Shown here in pieces: positions 1 to 8,719 of a stretch of DNA of 64,000 nucleotides. The notes beneath the pieces were generated by a model. It ran no database searches. It was not told the origin of the DNA and worked only from the letters and a program-made list of their open reading frames with translations. This DNA is from Methanospirillum lacunae (lineage in GTDB: Archaea > Halobacteriota > Methanomicrobia > Methanomicrobiales > Methanospirillaceae). Positions within the stretch are counted from its first letter, which is position 1, and the number at the start of each line of letters is the position of its first letter. A program made the position numbers and the translations under genes. Location of the stretch: positions 186,001 through 250,000 of the forward strand of contig NZ_QGMY01000008.1 in assembly GCF_003173355.1 (NCBI RefSeq). Direction: 5' to 3'.

Positions 1-1
1 C

Positions 2-76
2 TACCGCATCTCTGATGCCAAACTTGAGGTGATAGATCCGGGAAAGCCTCTGAAACATGATGGAAAATCATCCTGA
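2..76 (+). CDS. C-terminal end of an unidentified protein (partial)
   Basis: The first 24 codons are open in frame 2 and end at a TGA at 74-76. The peptide reads YRISDAKLEVIDPGKPLKHD and then GKSS. It has a normal amino acid mix, so it is probably the tail of a gene that begins before the window. No family can be named from so short a piece. Its downstream neighbour on the same strand starts about 180 bases later, after an AT-rich promoter-like stretch (for example CTATAAATATATAAC near 131-145), so the two are probably separate transcription units. Confidence 0.4.
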   Translation, partial: YRISDAKLEVIDPGKPLKHDGKSS

Positions 77-253
77 TCCTTTTTTCTGACTTTTACTTTG
101 TTTGATTCAGTCAGTTGACTGCCCATACTTCTATAAATATATAACTCATCTGGCCTCCTATGAAACCGGATTCATATGCGATGATCTGCAACGTAGTTTG
201 TCGATCTGTGCAGCCGAAAAGGTCTGTCAAGCACAGATTAACGGAAAATTATC

Positions 254-664
254 ATGGCAAAATTAATCGTCTCCGGTATCCGGACCTGTAATAGAAAAGA
301 TGCAGTATTCGCAGAGATCAATAAGTTCATCGCTGAAATCGGGGTTGTCGACGAGATTATCGCCGGTGGGTCAACTGGTGTTGATATGATCGCAAAGATG
401 TTCGCAGAATCCAAGGGAATCAAATACAAAGAATTTGCTCCAAACTGGCAGGATGACCTCAATGCAGCAGGTATGGTTCGTGATTCCCGTATGGCAGAAT
501 ATGGAACCCATCTCCTGGTCCTCTCCAATGGTATCAGTAAGGAATCCCGGAATCTTATCAACGAAGCTAAACAGAACAATCTTGTCATTAAGACCGTCGG
601 TGTCTTTGAAGGTTTGACCGAGACCGAAATGCTTCACCCGACAGCATCTCCTTCCTTTAACTAA
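254..664 (+). CDS. DUF2493 / SLOG-fold nucleotide-binding protein
   Basis: A 136-residue protein with the typical pattern of the DUF2493 (YspA, cpYpsA-related) branch of the SLOG superfamily. A short N-terminal strand (LIVSGIRTC) is followed by a glycine-rich nucleotide-binding turn IIAGGSTGVDMIA, then FAPNWQDD, AAGMVRDSRMAEYGTHLLVL and a C-terminal strand VIKTVG. SLOG proteins bind nucleotides or nucleotide-derived signals; some act in defence or stress signalling, but no reaction can be assigned here. The ATG at 254 gives the usual family length. It stands alone between an upstream partial gene and a sensor protein and shows no operon partner. Confidence 0.8.
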   Translation: MAKLIVSGIRTCNRKDAVFAEINKFIAEIGVVDEIIAGGSTGVDMIAKMFAESKGIKYKEFAPNWQDDLNAAGMVRDSRMAEYGTHLLVLSNGISKESRNLINEAKQNNLVIKTVGVFEGLTETEMLHPTASPSFN

Positions 665-740
665 CTCCTGGATACCATATATCTTTGAATAGGGTTCCGA
701 GCTCCTCCTTTCTCTTTTTAGCCTTTGGTGATGACGTGAA

Positions 741-749
741 CTATATAGG
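741..749 (+). promoter_or_regulatory. probable TATA box of the receiver-kinase gene
   Basis: The sequence CTATATAGG lies 47 bases before the ATG at 796. An archaeal start site about 25 bases downstream would fall near 770, inside the open frame that continues upstream to 685. This supports the ATG at 796 rather than the TTG at 685 as the real start. Confidence 0.4.
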
Positions 750-795
750 ATTGAATTCACTACTCAGTGAACAATTTCCGAACTGGTTGTGTCTG

Positions 796-2106
796 ATGCC
801 GAGAACTTCTACTCAAAAGATACTGGTTGTGGAGGATAACCGCACCCAGGCAGAGTCACTTCGCTATATTCTCGAGAAAGGCGGACATGAGGTAATTATT
901 GCTGCCGATGGTCAGGAAGGACTTGCAAGTATAGAAAAGCAGCATCCCGACATTGTTCTAACTGACGTTATCATGTCCCCGATGGATGGGTATGAACTCT
1001 GCAGAAGAATTAAGGAAAATCCTGCTACGCGGTCCATCCCGGTAATTCTGGTTACATACCTGTATAATCCGGCAGATGTCATTAAGGCCCTCGAATATGG
1101 AGCAGACAATTTCATCATCAAGCCGTACGATGCAGACTGGATCTATTCACGCATCATCGGAACGCTCGAATCGGTAACGCAGGTTCAAAAAGAGGTTGTC
1201 ACTGATCCCCTCACTGTCTCATTTTCGAATCATAAGTATGAAATACGGTCAGGGAAGATGCAGATACTCAACATCCTTCTCTCAACCTATGAGACTGCCA
1301 TCAAGAACAATTGCGAACTTCAGGTAGCTGATGAACGTCTCCATTACCTCAACGCCCAGCTGCAGAAAGCGGTCTCTGATCTAAAACAGGCAAATGAGGA
1401 ACTCCACAACAAGAATATCGAGCGCGGTAGACTTGAAACAGCCCTTGTGAGATCCAACAAGAAGTTCCAGTACATGGGGAGCATCATCCATCATATCCTG
1501 CTCACCCAGCTGAGTTCTATTTATCACAATATGGAGAAGGCAAGTTTCGGGCAGAAAGAAGGGTTGGTTGAACCCGGGTACTTTAAAAAAGCATACGGCA
1601 TGGTTGAAAAAGCTCTCAACATTGTCCGGATCACCTGCGAGACCCTTGACCCGGTCGTCCAGAGCCCGGCATGGATTGACCTTCGGGATCTGATCCATAA
1701 TGCGCTGAGGGAGATTCCGGCCGGTTTAGTCAGGGTTGATTGCCGGATTCCCGAGAGTGTGAAAGTTAATGCATACCCTCTCATTGAGAAGGTCTTTGCC
1801 GAACTGATAGACAACTCGGTCAGGCACGGAAAAAAGACAACAACGATTCGGTTCAGTATTGAGAATCATGAGGACGTTCCGGTGTTGATCTATGAGGATG
1901 ACGGTGTAGGTATTCCGGTTCAGGATAAAAAGGAGATCTTTTCGCATGAGTATGGACTGTCTGCAAGTCACGGACTCTTTTTGTCAGAAGAGATCCTTTC
2001 AGTCACCGGTATAACCATATCAGAGACCGGGGTTCCAGGCGAAGGTGTTCGGTTTGAGATACAGTTCCCTCGCGGATCTATCAGAATCGGGTCAGATACA
2101 GCATAA
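796..2106 (+). CDS. receiver-histidine kinase hybrid sensor
   Basis: A 436-residue two-component protein. Residues 7-125 form a CheY-like receiver: acidic pocket VVEDN, phosphoacceptor Asp57 in LTDVIMSPMDG and the conserved Lys in FIIKPYDA. A coiled segment with two helices (about 175-230) leads to a DHp-like helix containing SIIHHILLTQLSS, where the first or second His could be the phosphosite. The C-terminus is a HATPase_c fold with N-box (ELIDNSVRHG), G1 (DDGVGIP) and G2 (SHGLFL) motifs. No membrane segment is seen, so it is probably cytosolic. A receiver before the kinase fits a sensor that takes its signal from another kinase. The frame is open to a TTG at 685, but no ribosome site is seen there and a TATA box lies between, so I chose the ATG at 796. 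Family is sure; target unknown. Confidence 0.85.
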   Translation: MPRTSTQKILVVEDNRTQAESLRYILEKGGHEVIIAADGQEGLASIEKQHPDIVLTDVIMSPMDGYELCRRIKENPATRSIPVILVTYLYNPADVIKALEYGADNFIIKPYDADWIYSRIIGTLESVTQVQKEVVTDPLTVSFSNHKYEIRSGKMQILNILLSTYETAIKNNCELQVADERLHYLNAQLQKAVSDLKQANEELHNKNIERGRLETALVRSNKKFQYMGSIIHHILLTQLSSIYHNMEKASFGQKEGLVEPGYFKKAYGMVEKALNIVRITCETLDPVVQSPAWIDLRDLIHNALREIPAGLVRVDCRIPESVKVNAYPLIEKVFAELIDNSVRHGKKTTTIRFSIENHEDVPVLIYEDDGVGIPVQDKKEIFSHEYGLSASHGLFLSEEILSVTGITISETGVPGEGVRFEIQFPRGSIRIGSDTA

Positions 2107-2361
2107 AAGTAGTGTCATCATGTATAGAGAAGGGATGCAGGGTGAGTATGAGGGATGTTATACAGCCCCGCCCTGCTTGTGTGATCCCATTCTATGTTTG
2201 AGTATTCAGGTAGGACTAGCCTGTCTTCCGAGGTATGATTCGTTAGCTCATCTGATCTGCAATGCCCGTTGCAGTGCAAATGAACATACAGTATTGTAAT
2301 ATATGGTGAGATATACTCCCATTTTCTGTTGTCCAAATAACTAAACATTATAACATCGAAA

Positions 2362-5034
2362 GTGATGCAGATGACGTCGCGGAATAATGCCATCTTTGAG
2401 GATATTATCTCGGCGTTTTCCCATGGGAAAAGATACCTCAGCATCTCTGAAGTGGCACAGTTATGTGGCCACCACAGACACACGGTTGCCAGGTACCTGG
2501 ACAGCCTGGTCTTATCCGGGCGTCTTGAGATGCGGGAACATGGACAGAAGAAGAAATACTATATCGCTGACGTAAAACCCGAGTCATCACTGCTCAATTT
2601 CTCTTCCCATATTTTGATCATTCTCAACACTGATCTGACAATCAGGTGGGTGAATGATACTTTTCTTCGCCTCTTTAACTCAACATCAGAGTCAGTAATT
2701 GGGCTCAGTATCGAATCTCTCCAACTTGAGCGAATCTTCGGACCTGCCTTTACGCAGGAGGTCAGGATCGTGAGTGCAGGAGAGACACGGTCGTTTGAGA
2801 CCACCATCGATCAGGATGAACATACCAGGACCTATCTTTTTACCATATCATCTGTCTCGTTTTTCCAGGAGCGGCCAGCCCTTGTCATCAACGGCGAGGA
2901 TATAACAGAAAAGCATACGTTACTTGAGGCTATCAGGGTCAACGAGTCAAACCTGCGGCTCATTACTGAAAGCGTCCGTGATATCATCATCAGGTGGGAT
3001 GTTGAAGGGATTATCTCCTATGTTTCACCAGCATGCGCAATGCTCACCGGTTTTGTTTCTCAGGAGATTAAAGGCAGCAATATTTCTGAATTCATTCACC
3101 CTGATGATTATGCTGCCCTGAGAAAAGAACTGCGGGATGTTTCGGGATTTGTTCACAAGCCTCCAGCCTCATTCAGGTTTAAAAATCTAAATGGGGAATG
3201 GATCTGGTTTGAGACTACTACCACTCCGCTCCTTTCAGAGAGCGGGGAGATTGAGGAATTTATCTCTGTCTGGCGTGATATCACCGAGCGGCTGGAAGCA
3301 GAAACCAGGCTGGCATTAAGCGAAGAAAAGTACCGCAGGCTTTTTCAGAGTGCCAAGGATGCCATCATTCTCATGAAACTGGAATCTAATCTTTCAGGCA
3401 TTGAATCACTTGAGATGAATAACAATGCCTCTCTGATGATTCAGTATTCGCAGAGTGAGTTTTCATCGCTTGGGATTTCTGACCTCGTACGGGAGGAAGA
3501 TTACCCTCTCATTGAGGATATCATCAGGACATTCATTGAGAACAGACAGGCATTCTTTGAAATAGATCTCATCCGTCGGGATGGTTCTATCCTTCCGGTT
3601 GAGGTGAATGTCCACCTCTTTTCATTACAGGAAAAACCGGTAGCACTTGCAATTGCCAGGGATATCACCGAGAGGAGGCGCATAGAAGCAGAGATTCAGG
3701 AAGCACTCCTGAGGCTCGAATATATCCTTGAGTTTCTTCCAGATCCGGTCTTTGTTCTTGACACAAACGGGGTTGTTACCGGATGGAACCGGGAGATCGA
3801 GGACCTCACTGGTGTTTCCAAACATGAGATCATCGGAAAAGCAGGGTATGCATATACAGAAGCCCTTTATGGAGAGAATGTCCCGATTCTTCCCGATTAC
3901 ATCCTGACGCGTGATTCTTCCATTCTTTCCCGGTATAAACACCCGGTGATCGAAGGTGATACCATCATGGTCGACATCCAGACCCGCAATCCGGTAACGG
4001 GTGTGCTTATGTGGTTCTGGATCAAAGCAGCACCGCTCTATGATATCCAGGGCAATGTCATCGGTGTTATCGAGACACTCCGGGATATTACAGCCAGAAA
4101 ACTGATGGAACTTGAGATCAAACGGCAAAATGAGATCTTTGAAGCGATCAGTCAGGCTGGTTCCAACATCCTGCAGTCAACCAACTTCCAGGACTGTGTC
4201 CAAAAAACCATCAGGCTCATCGGAGAAGCTGCAGACGTGAGTGGGATCTGCCTGTTTGAGAAAAAAAGAGATTCAAACCCGCTCACATCCATTCCGTTCA
4301 AAGGGTCGTGGTTTTCTGATCCGTATTCGTATGAGTTCTCACGATTTTACCGGGAATTTGAGAGTAGCAATGCTACGTCTTATCAGGTGATCAAAGAACT
4401 GGTTGCAGAAGGGAAGACTGTATTTCGTCTGGTGAAAAACCTGCCTGAATTGGATCAGGTCGTCTTTGATTTGGCAGGGATTGCATCAATTTTACTGGTT
4501 CCAGTAATTATTGATGGTGAGATCCGTGGTTCAGTTGGGTTTCTTGAGAGCAAGTTCGAGAGGGTCTGGAGCAAGAAGGAGATCTATGCAATGGAGATTG
4601 CATCCTCGCTTATCGGGAGCACAATCGTGCGGTTCCAGTCCCGTGAGGCTCTTGCCAGGAGCGAGCGACAATTCAGGACCCTGGCACAAAATATTCCAGG
4701 TATCGTCTTCAGAATCTCTCTTTCTGATTCAGATGTCGAGTTTTACAACGATCACTTCGAGACCCTAACCGGATACTCTGCAAAAGAGCTTGCCAGTGGC
4801 CAGATAAGTTCACTTATCCCCCTGATTCTTGCTGAAGAGAAGGACCAGGTGATTCAGACCAAGATGAACGCCATCATATCTGGTAAGCCATACGATCTGC
4901 AGTACCGGATCATTGACAAACAGGGAAGGGTTCGGATGCTGAGCGAGCGGGGCAGACCGGTCTCTGATGAATCAGGCAGAGTGGTCAGTATCGATGGGAT
5001 TATTCAGGATATAACTGATCAGCAGGATCTGTAA
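2362..5034 (+). CDS. HTH-PAS-GAF multi-domain sensory protein
   Basis: An 890-residue cytosolic sensory protein. Residues 1-65 look like a winged-helix or HTH domain (YLSISEVAQLCGHHRHTVAR, then LEMREHGQKKKYYIAD). Tandem PAS/PAC units follow at about 75-190, 195-315, 320-435 and 440-580, several ending in the usual DITER or DITARK linkers. A GAF-like domain spans about 590-750 and a last PAS unit 755-885 ends in DITDQQDL. There is no DHp/HATPase kinase core and no receiver, so output must come from the N-terminal DNA-binding-like domain or from partner proteins. Start codons GTG 2362, ATG 2365 and ATG 2371 are all possible and differ by at most three residues. TAATATATGG about 60 bases upstream is a plausible TATA box. 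The ligand cannot be told from sequence. Confidence 0.8.
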   Translation: MMQMTSRNNAIFEDIISAFSHGKRYLSISEVAQLCGHHRHTVARYLDSLVLSGRLEMREHGQKKKYYIADVKPESSLLNFSSHILIILNTDLTIRWVNDTFLRLFNSTSESVIGLSIESLQLERIFGPAFTQEVRIVSAGETRSFETTIDQDEHTRTYLFTISSVSFFQERPALVINGEDITEKHTLLEAIRVNESNLRLITESVRDIIIRWDVEGIISYVSPACAMLTGFVSQEIKGSNISEFIHPDDYAALRKELRDVSGFVHKPPASFRFKNLNGEWIWFETTTTPLLSESGEIEEFISVWRDITERLEAETRLALSEEKYRRLFQSAKDAIILMKLESNLSGIESLEMNNNASLMIQYSQSEFSSLGISDLVREEDYPLIEDIIRTFIENRQAFFEIDLIRRDGSILPVEVNVHLFSLQEKPVALAIARDITERRRIEAEIQEALLRLEYILEFLPDPVFVLDTNGVVTGWNREIEDLTGVSKHEIIGKAGYAYTEALYGENVPILPDYILTRDSSILSRYKHPVIEGDTIMVDIQTRNPVTGVLMWFWIKAAPLYDIQGNVIGVIETLRDITARKLMELEIKRQNEIFEAISQAGSNILQSTNFQDCVQKTIRLIGEAADVSGICLFEKKRDSNPLTSIPFKGSWFSDPYSYEFSRFYREFESSNATSYQVIKELVAEGKTVFRLVKNLPELDQVVFDLAGIASILLVPVIIDGEIRGSVGFLESKFERVWSKKEIYAMEIASSLIGSTIVRFQSREALARSERQFRTLAQNIPGIVFRISLSDSDVEFYNDHFETLTGYSAKELASGQISSLIPLILAEEKDQVIQTKMNAIISGKPYDLQYRIIDKQGRVRMLSERGRPVSDESGRVVSIDGIIQDITDQQDL

Positions 5035-5125
5035 CCCGGGATGAGTGTTCTCTCATCATAGGAAGGTTACGTTGAGTCGTTTTTTTCCTGACCGTCTCGC
5101 TATGAGAGCTCCATGAGTCCATTTT

Positions 5126-5515
5126 TTATAAAAGACGATTGAGAACAAATTGTTTTACAAATTTTGCTTTTTTGATAACGTCATATGCTTCTTCTTTCGA
5201 GGGGATATAGAAATTATCAGAATACCGGAGGTCTACCGCATAATCGGTAAGCATACAATTTCCTGTTCCAAGAGTTCTCTGAATGTATCATCTATATCAA
5301 TGCAATTTCGAATGAGCCGCATTAAAACGTGAGTTTTGGTTTTCGCAATCATGAAACAAGAGAAAAACTTTGAGGTATTTCTCTGCTGCCTGCTGAGCAT
5401 GGAAACAGACTGTATCAAGGGCTGGATCCTCGTGTTCTACCTCATGGCAGGCATTTTTAAGATCGTTCTCTGCTTTCAGACACCAGAGTTTGACAGATTC
5501 AGTCTGTCCTATCAT
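5126..5515 (-). pseudogene. HEPN-domain protein broken by two compensating frameshifts
   Basis: The N-terminus in one frame reads KLWCLKAENDLKNACHEVE and CFHAQQAAEKYLKVFLLFH, the hallmark of small HEPN proteins paired with minimal nucleotidyltransferases. The match then shifts one frame (THVLMRLIRNCIDIDDTFRE) and returns to the first frame for LTDYAVDLRYSDNFYIPSKE to a TAA at 5126-5128. One extra base in the A4 run (minus strand) opposite 5334-5337 and one missing base near 5258-5263 would explain this, so the total length of 130 codons is kept. As written, translation stops at 5297 after 72 residues. The ATG overlaps the stop of the upstream nucleotidyltransferase gene (ATGA), so the pair is translationally coupled. 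Sequencing error at two homopolymers is the main alternative to a true pseudogene. Confidence 0.75.
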
Positions 5516-5871
5516 ACTGCTATGCCGTCCCGAATAGCATAATATGAGATCCGACCTTTATCTTCAAGACTGATCGGTATGAGATCCTTTGGTATAACAA
5601 GAATATCTGCATCTATATCAAAATCGAAGATTAATCGTCGCCTTATTTCTGATATAATCCGTCTTTGTATCAGGCGTTCTATTTGAGTAGCAGTGACAAC
5701 AAGAAAATCGTAATCACTATCTGGTCTTGCATTTCCCCTGGCCCGACTACCGAAAAGATACAATTGATCTATTGGAATATTTTTTTTTGAGAACTCTTCC
5801 CTGATAATGCCTGTGAGATCATGAATGGTGACATCTTCTTTCTTTTTCACAATAGCAGCAAATTCACTCAT
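5512..5871 (-). CDS. minimal nucleotidyltransferase (MNT), partner of the HEPN gene
   Basis: A 119-residue protein of the minimal nucleotidyltransferase family (DNA polymerase beta fold). The signature is LYLFGSRARGNARPDSDYDF, with the GS motif and the paired acidic metal ligands D-x-D, followed by a third acidic position in DFDIDADILV. In characterised type VII toxin-antitoxin modules, the MNT protein modifies a HEPN RNase and silences it; here that role is inferred from gene order. The downstream HEPN gene overlaps by an ATGA and is frame-disrupted, so this antitoxin-like gene may now be an orphan. The ATG at 5871 gives a normal family length with about 30 residues before the catalytic loop. 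Confidence 0.85.
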   Translation of the reverse strand: MSEFAAIVKKKEDVTIHDLTGIIREEFSKKNIPIDQLYLFGSRARGNARPDSDYDFLVVTATQIERLIQRRIISEIRRRLIFDFDIDADILVIPKDLIPISLEDKGRISYYAIRDGIAV

Positions 5872-6135
5872 TCAGATCTCTCCTCAATTGGAATTAGAAT
5901 TTTATAGCATACAGTACATTGAAAGATTTATTTTTATCTGATCTAACAATGTATCCCTCTTTATTCTTAATCTCCACTAATTTCAGATCATATGGTACAC
6001 AGGTCAATATTTAGAAGTATCTCTATTGATCTCCAATTATTAATACAGATTTAAGAACCCAGTGATCTCTCAGGAGAACAAAATAGATTGATGGGTCTCA
6101 CAATGGAAGTTCGGTCAGTTCTCTTCCATTGATAT

Positions 6136-6660
6136 TCATACTTTCTTTTCTTTAGCACTACCTTTGGGTGCTACTACCCGTATTGAAACACCATTGATCA
6201 CCGGATCACCGGTTACGATATAACGGTGTATCACCTGCCCGAGCACCTCAACGAGGTCTCCTGCCCTGACATCCTCACGGGGGGTTGTAAACATCTTCAC
6301 CGTGGTTGTTCCGGTCCGATCGCTCACGACAAAATGCGGTCTGTTCAGGGATCTGAAGCGTACTTCATCGACAACTGCCTGGAATTTGACAGGTCGAGAT
6401 ATCATCTTGTCTGTGATCTCCCGTATTTTAAGAGTCTTTGCCTGGGTTTCATACACAGGAACAAGTCCCTCATACTCCTTCTGACTCATGTAATTGAGCA
6501 GCATTGGGATGATAAGCAGGAATATGAGCGTTGGAACAGCCCAGATCAGCGTTTTGTACTCCCCGGTTTCCAGGATATACCAGAGGAGAAAGAGAGCGAA
6601 GAAAACAAACACACCAAGGTGAAGAAGCGAAGGTTTTACAGGAAATGAACGAATTTGCAT
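6136..6660 (-). CDS. membrane-anchored OB-fold protein downstream of fdhC
   Basis: A 174-residue protein from the ATG at 6660. Two hydrophobic helices (HLGVFVFFALFLLWYIL, then TLIWAVPTLIFLLIIPMLL) are followed by a linker and a C-terminal domain of alternating strands: VKFQAVVDEVRFRS, HFVVSDRTGTTTVKMFT, DLVEVLGQVIHRYI. This resembles an OB-fold of the nucleic-acid-binding or NfeD/tRNA-anti-like type facing one side of the membrane. The frame is open to 6693, but that start would lie inside fdhC. The ATG at 6660 sits 16 bases after the fdhC stop, so the gene is probably co-transcribed with fdhC, although a T7 run (minus strand) lies in the gap and could reduce read-through. Function unknown; the pairing with a formate channel is the only clue. 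Confidence 0.7.
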   Translation of the reverse strand: MQIRSFPVKPSLLHLGVFVFFALFLLWYILETGEYKTLIWAVPTLIFLLIIPMLLNYMSQKEYEGLVPVYETQAKTLKIREITDKMISRPVKFQAVVDEVRFRSLNRPHFVVSDRTGTTTVKMFTTPREDVRAGDLVEVLGQVIHRYIVTGDPVINGVSIRVVAPKGSAKEKKV

Positions 6661-6676
6661 TCTAAAAAAAGGGGGG

Positions 6677-7549
6677 TTACTCAAGAGCTTCAATCTCTTT
6701 CTTGAATGCGATCCAGTAGATCACTCCAACAAAGAGAAGTCCGCCCACGATGTTTCCGATTGTGACTATGATGACGTTATTGGTCCACATAGTCACATAA
6801 TTCAGCGTTGCCAGTTTTGCAGGGGTAATATTTGCAATCTGGTCGGCATTCAGGTATCCTGAAGTCATAATGCCCGCAGGGATGAAGTACATGTTAGCAA
6901 CACAGTGTTCAAACCCGGTTGAAACGAAGGCCATGATCGGGAACCAGATACCAAAGAACTTACCTACTGCATCATCTGCACAGATACCAAGGAGAATTGC
7001 GAGGTTAACAAGCCAGTTGCAGCCGATTCCTTTCAGGAACGCAGACCACATACCTGCTATACCAAAGTAACTCACTTTGGCGATACCTATACTGACTGCC
7101 CTCAGACCGAAGGCGTTGACTGTTGCTACTCCAGCTGCGTTCCATGTGACAAACGGTCCGTTTGCCATGATGTATGCATAGAAGAGTGAACCAATCAGGT
7201 TTCCGATGTACACCCAGATCCAGAGGTTGATAACTGAACCCCAGCTGATCTTGTGGATGAATGCTGCCAGTGGTGCAAGCATTGCATCACCGGTAAAGAG
7301 TTCTGCACCGGTGAGAACGGTGATAATAAGCCCAACAGGGAACACTGCTCCCAGAATGAGTTGTCCGAAACCTGCACCGAGGTTATCGGCTACAGCGGTT
7401 GAACAGACAGTCGCCAAGGCTCCTCCCATGGCGATGTATGCACCGGACATAAAGCCCCGAAGGACCATGTTCCACCACTCCAGGCCAGTCTTGTACTTGC
7501 CTGCTCCTGCTCCTTTTGCAATTATTTGCACTGGTGGATGAAATACCAT
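6677..7549 (-). CDS. fdhC: formate transporter FdhC (FNT family)
   Basis: A 290-residue integral membrane protein of the formate-nitrite transporter family, which forms pentameric channels with six transmembrane helices per subunit. Family features include the N-terminal amphipathic stretch (GLEWWNMVLRGFMSGAYIAM), the half-helix region LTGAELFTGDAML, GIGCNWLVNLAILLG and GFEHCVANMYFIPAG with the conserved His of the pore. The name follows the methanogen fdhC genes that supply formate to formate dehydrogenase. The ATG at 7549 is preceded by GAAGGTGTGAC on the coding strand, a good ribosome site. A small membrane OB-fold gene follows 16 bases downstream. fdhAB lies about 32 kb away, so formate uptake and oxidation are separate units in this window. 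Confidence 0.95.
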   Translation of the reverse strand: MVFHPPVQIIAKGAGAGKYKTGLEWWNMVLRGFMSGAYIAMGGALATVCSTAVADNLGAGFGQLILGAVFPVGLIITVLTGAELFTGDAMLAPLAAFIHKISWGSVINLWIWVYIGNLIGSLFYAYIMANGPFVTWNAAGVATVNAFGLRAVSIGIAKVSYFGIAGMWSAFLKGIGCNWLVNLAILLGICADDAVGKFFGIWFPIMAFVSTGFEHCVANMYFIPAGIMTSGYLNADQIANITPAKLATLNYVTMWTNNVIIVTIGNIVGGLLFVGVIYWIAFKKEIEALE

Positions 7550-7574
7550 AGTTTAGTCACACCTTCACAGATGA

Positions 7575-7605
7575 CCTAACCAATACCACACAAAATCTGG
7601 TTAGG
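7575..7605 (-). promoter_or_regulatory. inverted repeat in the fdhC leader
   Basis: CCTAACCA (7575-7582) and TGGTTAGG (7598-7605) form a perfect 8-base stem with a 15-base loop. It lies wholly between the probable TATA box and the fdhC start, so it would be in the 5' untranslated RNA. It could be an RNA hairpin that controls translation or an operator in the DNA. Confidence 0.45.
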
Positions 7606-7631
7606 CGTAATAGAAAAATCACCTGTGATGG

Positions 7632-7640
7632 TATTAAATA
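7632..7640 (-). promoter_or_regulatory. probable TATA box of fdhC
   Basis: TATTTAATA on the minus strand, about 85 bases before the fdhC ATG. A transcript starting about 25 bases downstream (near 7607) would have a leader of roughly 58 bases that includes the inverted repeat at 7575-7605. The rest of 7550-7880 shows no convincing gene. Confidence 0.45.
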
Positions 7641-7880
7641 CTTTTTATTTGAGATTTTCAGTGGAAATCTTGATTGTAATTGGAATAATTGAGTAAACTC
7701 CACGAGACAAATCAATCTGGTATACTTATCTAAAGGTATCCCCGGTTCTTTATAGAAATGTTTTCTGTATCCCCGAAGGATATGATACAAGTATGTGATC
7801 CAAAATCTCCTGATGCAGAGGGGTAAATGGAAAAGAAGGATCTTATTATTGTCCCTTCTCTGACTTCCACTATTCAAAAA

Positions 7881-8120
7881 TCAGGTATGCGTGGTTCTGT
7901 GAAATAGCCATTTTATGGATGAATCGAGTCTGTTTATCTGATCAAACGATATCCCGGCGAGAGTTGTAGGGTTTACATGGAGCACTCCGCTATCATCCTC
8001 CCACAAGGACGCAGATATAATTCCTGCAAATTCAAGTGAAATATCTGCAAGATGTACATATTTCCTGTACATCAGATATGCAGCCCCGCCATTCAGAATT
8101 GCTACCCCTGAAGATACCAC
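7881..8120 (-). CDS. small hypothetical protein
   Basis: A 79-residue frame from a GTG at 8120, beginning VSSGVAILNGGAAYLMYRKY and running through LEFAGIISASLWEDDSG. It lies 18 bases after the secreted-protein gene at 8138-8719 on the same strand, so it may be the last gene of a three-gene unit. No family is recognised. The composition is protein-like rather than random, but the weak start and lack of a clear ribosome site leave it uncertain. It could also be the remains of a longer gene, since the frame stays open about 18 codons upstream of the GTG. Confidence 0.4.
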   Translation of the reverse strand: MVSSGVAILNGGAAYLMYRKYVHLADISLEFAGIISASLWEDDSGVLHVNPTTLAGISFDQINRLDSSIKWLFHRTTHT

Positions 8121-8137
8121 TGCAAGCAGTTCAGTAA

Positions 8138-8719
8138 TCAGATTTTCACCCCGTACGTCATCATGTCTTCAACCGACAAATTCCCCGATATAAACCCTCC
8201 TGTTTTAAAAGACCTGTTTCCTTGAGATTCAGATCCGAGAAAGATAAGCCCGGTCCCGTTGGCAGCAGTCCTTCCTGAAAGTCCCTGGCTGATAGTCCGT
8301 GACGAAGCGTATCCTCCGCCCTGAACAATTCCTGACGAATATGCAGCTGCATTCCCCTCATGTGTATCGGGGGTATCAAGGAATGCACAGATGGTCTTGA
8401 TCCCTCTCGTGCTCAGCAATGCATCTGCATACTCACTGAAGAGGGTCTGTCCAGATCCCCTTACTGCCAGATCCTCATAAAGCCCGTTGTCATCACCTGC
8501 AGTCCTGGTTACCTGGCTTTCATCCCTGGAAAGTATCCGTGATGTAAACGATCCGTTTTCATCAGATGCTGAAGTTTTCAGCATCACTGATCCGTCAGTA
8601 CTGATCGTTGTTGCAATCAGATCAGCACAGAGTGGACCGGCAAGCAGGAGACAGGCAACCGCAATAAGTGCCCATCTTCCTCTCCATTTAAAAAGGAGAG
8701 GATTATGCCAGGATGGCAA
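8138..8719 (-). CDS. secreted hypothetical protein
   Basis: The frame is open from 8872, but the upstream part overlaps the 8703-9212 gene and is not protein-like. A TTG at 8719 puts a signal peptide at the start: RGRWALIAVACLLLAGPLCA, with a likely cleavage after the last Ala. The mature part of about 160 residues is rich in Ser, Gly and Thr (SSGIVQGGGYASSRTISQGL) and looks exported. It overlaps the upstream gene by 17 bases, so the two are coupled. No domain is recognised. I infer a surface or secreted role from the signal peptide only. Confidence 0.5.
   Translation of the reverse strand: MPSWHNPLLFKWRGRWALIAVACLLLAGPLCADLIATTISTDGSVMLKTSASDENGSFTSRILSRDESQVTRTAGDDNGLYEDLAVRGSGQTLFSEYADALLSTRGIKTICAFLDTPDTHEGNAAAYSSGIVQGGGYASSRTISQGLSGRTAANGTGLIFLGSESQGNRSFKTGGFISGNLSVEDMMTYGVKI

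Noticed and set aside
7557-7877. 106-codon minus-strand open frame upstream of fdhC
   Set aside because: It covers the fdhC promoter and hairpin, has no ribosome site, and the peptide is rich in residues typical of chance frames.
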